DNA of 64,000 nt, from contig OY720344.1 of assembly GCA_963082975.1 (NCBI GenBank), forward strand, positions 69,158,546 to 69,222,545, read 5' to 3'. The translations under genes were made by a program, and so were the position numbers. The stretch comes from Labia minor. Taxonomy: Eukaryota; Arthropoda; Insecta; Dermaptera; Spongiphoridae. The notes below the pieces were generated by a model. It did not search any database and was not told the origin of the DNA. It saw only the letters and a program-made list of their open reading frames with translations. Each line of letters begins with the position of its first letter. Within the stretch, counting starts at the first letter, position 1. Shown one piece after another: positions 59,930 through 64,000 of the stretch.

Positions 59930-61100
59930 CAACCCCCTCCTCCCCCCAGAACCTTATGCATTACTTCCAGATGGATGGCTATGACACCCGTTGTCTAAGC
60001 CCTCATTCAACCCCCCCCCCCCCCCAATGTCAATGCCGTGCGGTCTGCATCCAACATTGCAAACAACAAACCTATTAAGGCCGATAACAGAAACAATATA
60101 CATAGTTCAGCTATCGTCACATTAAGCCCTTGCTCGCTAAGATGTCCCTACATAGAGATCTAATAATTTCACATTGTTTCTTCAATCTCAGCATAATCTC
60201 TATAAGGTTGTCTGCTTTCAGTCCTGTTTTAGCATATTCTTCAGCAGCCCGTCTCAAGTCCCGCCAGAGTGCACATCTGAATAGGGTGTCTTTCGTCTGG
60301 AATGTCTCGCACAGATCACTGTCAGACTTCCTCATTCTATAGAGGTTTTCTGTTAAGCATCTTTGCGTCTTTCACTCCGTAGTCCCAAGTCAGAGATCAT
60401 TCAGAACAATTTGTAAGTATTTAAGGATTTTCAAGCAGGTTTTGATTTTCCCATGACATTCACCCTGATCTCGGAAATTATTTTCCTGCCAGTCAGAGCG
60501 ACGGCCTCTTCGCCAACCATTTGCTTACCATGGTGATCCATCTTCTGCCTTCTGCATGAATTCTAACTCTCCCCTGTCAATAGCTAGAATAAGAAGGTCG
60601 TCAGCTATTAGTCTGCAATCTCTAGTAATCTCCAATCTCAAGACCCGATTATACAAGATGTTCCAATGTAGAGGTCCTAGGACTGTTGATGGTTCTTTTG
60701 GAAAACTAGCTCTTTATTATTTTTACTACATATGATGATACTTTTCTTTGTTCGAACTCATTAACAATATGTTCCCATGAGGTGGTATTAAAGGAATTAC
60801 AGAAGTCTAGAGCTACTTCCACCTCCGTCTTTTCCCCGGCTTCTAAGAGCACTTCTAGCAAATTGCGTTACTTCCAGCACAGCATCGATTGTTGATCTTC
60901 CTTGCCTGAAACCGTATTGGTTGTTTTACAGACCTCCTGTTCCTCCCTGGTAGAATTAGGAAAATGGTAGCATGCCAACACTCAGATCTTTCCTGTCTCA
61001 ATCCAAACAAAATCCTTCCCCTTGCAACATCCCTTCCATAGAGAGAAGCAATCTCAAATTCATCATTTGTCCATCTGTCGTTTGCTCTTATAAAAAATTA
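59930..61100 (-). mobile_element. Decayed LINE reverse transcriptase
   Basis: Minus-strand phrases in order: QYGFRQGRSTIDAVLEVTQF then ARSAL (60925-60850), an interrupted stretch with EVVALDFCNSFNTTSW-like sequence, LEITRDCRLIADDLLILAID (about 60650-60580; motif C with ADD), and a C-terminal part in 60335-60117 (TKDTLFRCALWRDLRRAAEE). This is an R1/I-like LINE RT core and tail by style. Several stops and frame changes make it dead. A 16-base C run lies at about 60010-60026. Confidence 0.7.
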
Positions 61101-62333
61101 TAATAATTCATAATTTTTTTTTAGAATTCAAATATACACATAAATCACCTTAGTCTCTAGTTATGGCATAGTGTCCTCGATTGAAGGAAACTATAGGAAA
61201 CTATAAAGAAAACTATAAAACGAATCGACAGCTCACTGTTAATTACCATTGATATATCTAACAATTTATATATACTAGAATATCTCTATATAGACTTTAA
61301 TACTTTCCTTAAAATAGGAAAAGGCTTATATTGGCTGAACTTATACTTTTCAATAATGAAAGAAAGAAATCATTAAATAGAATCAAATTAATGGGTGTTA
61401 ACTACTAAATAATTCTGAGAATCAACTATTGACACAATAATGCCCTATAAATGTATAAATTTTCTCATTAAACTATTTGAAGTGATTTATCACGATTATG
61501 ATTATTTATTATGAGGGAATAATAGCTAATTCAACAATTTTTAATTAAAAGTTCCTTATTAAGTGATTTCGCCACTTGAACGAATAGATTGAATATTCGA
61601 TATCTACTACTGATTTTTTTATTTAACTTATCATATATGTATTGTTTTATTGATATATAACATACTTACATCGATGAAGCAATTTAAAATTCGCCCACGG
61701 CAAATCATACCCCCCCCCCCTGGTCGAAAGATTAAATTAAATAAATGAAAAACTACGTATGTTTATTTAAATATGTAGTCAGTGTGATAAATTGCAAACG
61801 AGTTACTGGTTGCATAATTTGAAAAGATGTATAAAGATAGACTTTTCAAACCATTGCCAAGGATACTTGAATTTTCGAAGATCTGTCACTTTTAATGTAC
61901 CATCCCAAATCAAAATGATCTAGAATAGAACCCAATTCAATTGTAATTTCATAAATTTGAAAATTTCATAACAAACCATATATTTTAATTCTTAATTGGA
62001 AATTACCTTTAAATATAAGTGTAAATAAATATATATATTTATATATATTTATACATGTAAATTACCTTGGAAAAAACTAATAAAACAATTTTTAAAAATT
62101 ATATAACTTTGTTTATAAACATGAACTATTCTTTAAAAGTTCCTATCAATTTAGATGTAATTGTTTAATGTAACTAATATTTTCATTTTAATAAAATTAA
62201 AAAAAAAATATCTTAGATTATTTTAATAAAATTTTTTTTATCGATTATTAATTACTGAAATTAAAAATAATAAAATCAAAATTTATAATTAAATTTATAA
62301 AATTTATATTTCATCAAAAATTTGTAAATTTTT
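61101..62333. other. AT-rich spacer
   Basis: Nothing recognised except a poly-C run at about 61711-61720. Confidence 0.35.
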
Positions 62334-62950
62334 ACCGACCGACGATAGTAAGGGAGGTATTGTTTTCACACCAAATTTCACATGTGGAGATTTTTACATA
62401 TCTCCACGAATCATGCATTTTCTTAACAGAAAAAAGTATTTTTAGCATGATGTCTGTCCGTCCGTGTGTCCGTCTGTCCGTCTGACCGTCCGTATAGATG
62501 TGTACAGCCTGAACGGCTCAATGGATTTTGATGAAATTTGGTATATTTACTTAATGCATCAGTGGGATGAATTGATCAACTTTTGGTGCAAATCCGGAAA
62601 CCGGAAGTGGTAGTATTAGCGATCGTCGATAGGAATGGAAGGGTTATTTTCACACCAAATTTCACATGAGGAGATTTTTTACATATCACCACGAATCATG
62701 CACTTTGTGGTGGTTTTATTCTCGAGAAAAATCATCTTTACTAGTTTTTTTCTTAATTTAAAATTATATGACGTCATCCAGACATTCATGACGTCACCGC
62801 CTGGTTTTACATATATATTCTAAATAAAATAAAATTAAAACTATTTATGTTCTATCCATATCTGTTTTTTATTACATTAATAAATATATTAAAATTATTT
62901 GAAATTGTTTCTGTAGCTGGAAATTAATTTATTTCAAACCGTCGGTCGGT
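62334..62950. mobile_element. Repeat bounded by ACCGACCGACG inverted ends
   Basis: 617 bp starting ACCGACCGACG and ending CCGTCGGTCGGT, an 11-bp exact inverted pair. The internal part repeats a phrase twice in direct orientation (TTTTCACACCAAATTTCACA at about 62361 and 62648) and carries a (GTCC/GTCT) microsatellite at 62455-62492 and CGGATTTGCACC-type sequence shared with 20.9 kb. Right of it TGACGTCATCCAGACATTCA then TGACGTCA forms a short inverted motif. No coding capacity and no clear target duplication. Confidence 0.6.
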
Positions 62951-64000
62951 TCGCACCTCTGGCCATAGGTCAACTTATTTACATATTCTATTGTAAATAT
63001 ATTAAACATTTACTTTGCTGATATTATCTATAAATATCCTTGCTCTTGCTTTATAAAAGTTTCCAAATTAATTTTGTTATGATTAATTGATTTTAATAAA
63101 GTCCAACGATTGACATAGACATTCATTTTGTATATAATATAAAGACCTTGCCGTTGGCATACACGTTTATTAAATAGATGTATTAAAATCTTTATATATA
63201 AAATGAAATTAAAATGAACACAATACACTAACGAAAAAATAATTCATTCATTATGATTAAACAAAAACGAAATAGGTTTGAGATTAGAGATTGAAATATT
63301 TTTGTTTGAGCAACCAAAATAAATGAAATCTCATATTTTATATTTTTAAATATAATAATATTTATTTATGACTTGCCATAATCTAACTTTCCAGGCAATT
63401 AGGTATAATTTGATGTCATAGATAGTTTCAAAAAAGACATTATCATTATCTTAAAGGTCATTATTATACAAATATTTTCTACTTACCTAACCAGATGATA
63501 AAAATCGATAAATCTCACATTTGGAAATAATTAATTTTTCTTTATTAAAATTAAATGAAGTGAATAATGCTTTTTAGTAAATAAAAGTGGTCCTAATGAA
63601 TGAAAAAAAAATGTTTTTATCTTCAATAAAAAAAATTACTTAGACAAGTTTACTAATGTTTTATCTCATTCTATGGATGATATTTCCTTTAAGGAATCAG
63701 TTTCTGGTTGGTAGGTTTAGAGATCTCCTTTAGGACTTATCATTCATTCTCATTCAATTCTAGAGAACTTCAACCGACACAAGAGCGACTTGAGACGTGA
63801 ATTGGTTAATCAATAATAGAGTTACCTGATTTTCTCATCCCTAACAACAAACAATTCAACGAGTTTAACTAAATTATCTTTAAAGTGAGAGATAAAGTGA
63901 AACATATGTCAAGTATAGAAGTTTATGACTAGAATATATCTTAATTTATTCTTTTTAAATATACATTTAAAATTTTAATTTTATTTTTGTTTATTTGATT
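62951..64000. other. Terminal AT-rich stretch
   Basis: No gene recognised. Mixed-composition sequence at 63700-63850 (GGTTGGTAGGTTTAGAGATC, CAACCGACACAAGAGCGACT) has no signature I can name. Confidence 0.3.

Overview
The window is AT-rich nuclear DNA from an arthropod, most likely an insect. The evidence is short GT-AG introns, an insect-type arylalkylamine N-acetyltransferase, and a mobile-element load of Penelope, mariner, hAT, Helentron-like and LINE relics. Order and species cannot be fixed by eye; a hymenopteran is only a guess.

Bases 1-24.3 kb are gene-dense. The 3' part of neurofibromin (NF1, + strand; Sec14-PH region to C terminus; 21 exons, about 1,303 residues) runs to 12129. It has a second, GC-rich paralogous exon in its largest intron and an in-phase open extension after its stop. 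ZCRB1 (U11/U12 snRNP 31 kDa-type RNA-binding protein, - strand) follows, convergent with NF1 and head-to-head with a DNAJC4-like J-domain membrane protein (+ strand) across a 474-bp shared promoter interval. An aaNAT/Dat-type GNAT acetyltransferase (- strand) closes the gene block.

Bases 24.9-46.3 kb are a mobile-element accretion zone. It opens with a Penelope-like element whose uninterrupted 770-codon RT/GIY-YIG frame is preceded by an inverted, 5'-truncated copy, giving about 1,329-bp arms with no difference seen. A deleted mariner, LINE 3' ends, a tandem LINE/SINE tail, Helentron-like modules (some inverted and in permuted order), a broken Helentron endonuclease, a head-to-tail dimer of a third repeat family, and two hAT elements with exact 8-bp target duplications follow.

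Bases 46.3-64 kb are mostly very AT-rich non-coding DNA. The exceptions are a GC-rich island at 55.4-55.75 kb that looks like a TATA promoter plus a short first coding exon on the - strand, a second GC-rich islet at 56.85 kb, a decayed LINE at 59.9-61.1 kb, and a repeat bounded by ACCGACCGACG inverted ends at 62.3-62.95 kb.

The genes are unrelated housekeeping or signalling functions: Ras regulation, minor-spliceosome RNA binding, an Hsp70 co-chaperone, and amine acetylation. No operon-like logic is implied. All splice sites were placed by eye, with exon phases checked arithmetically. Protein identities come from remembered family sequences, not a database search.
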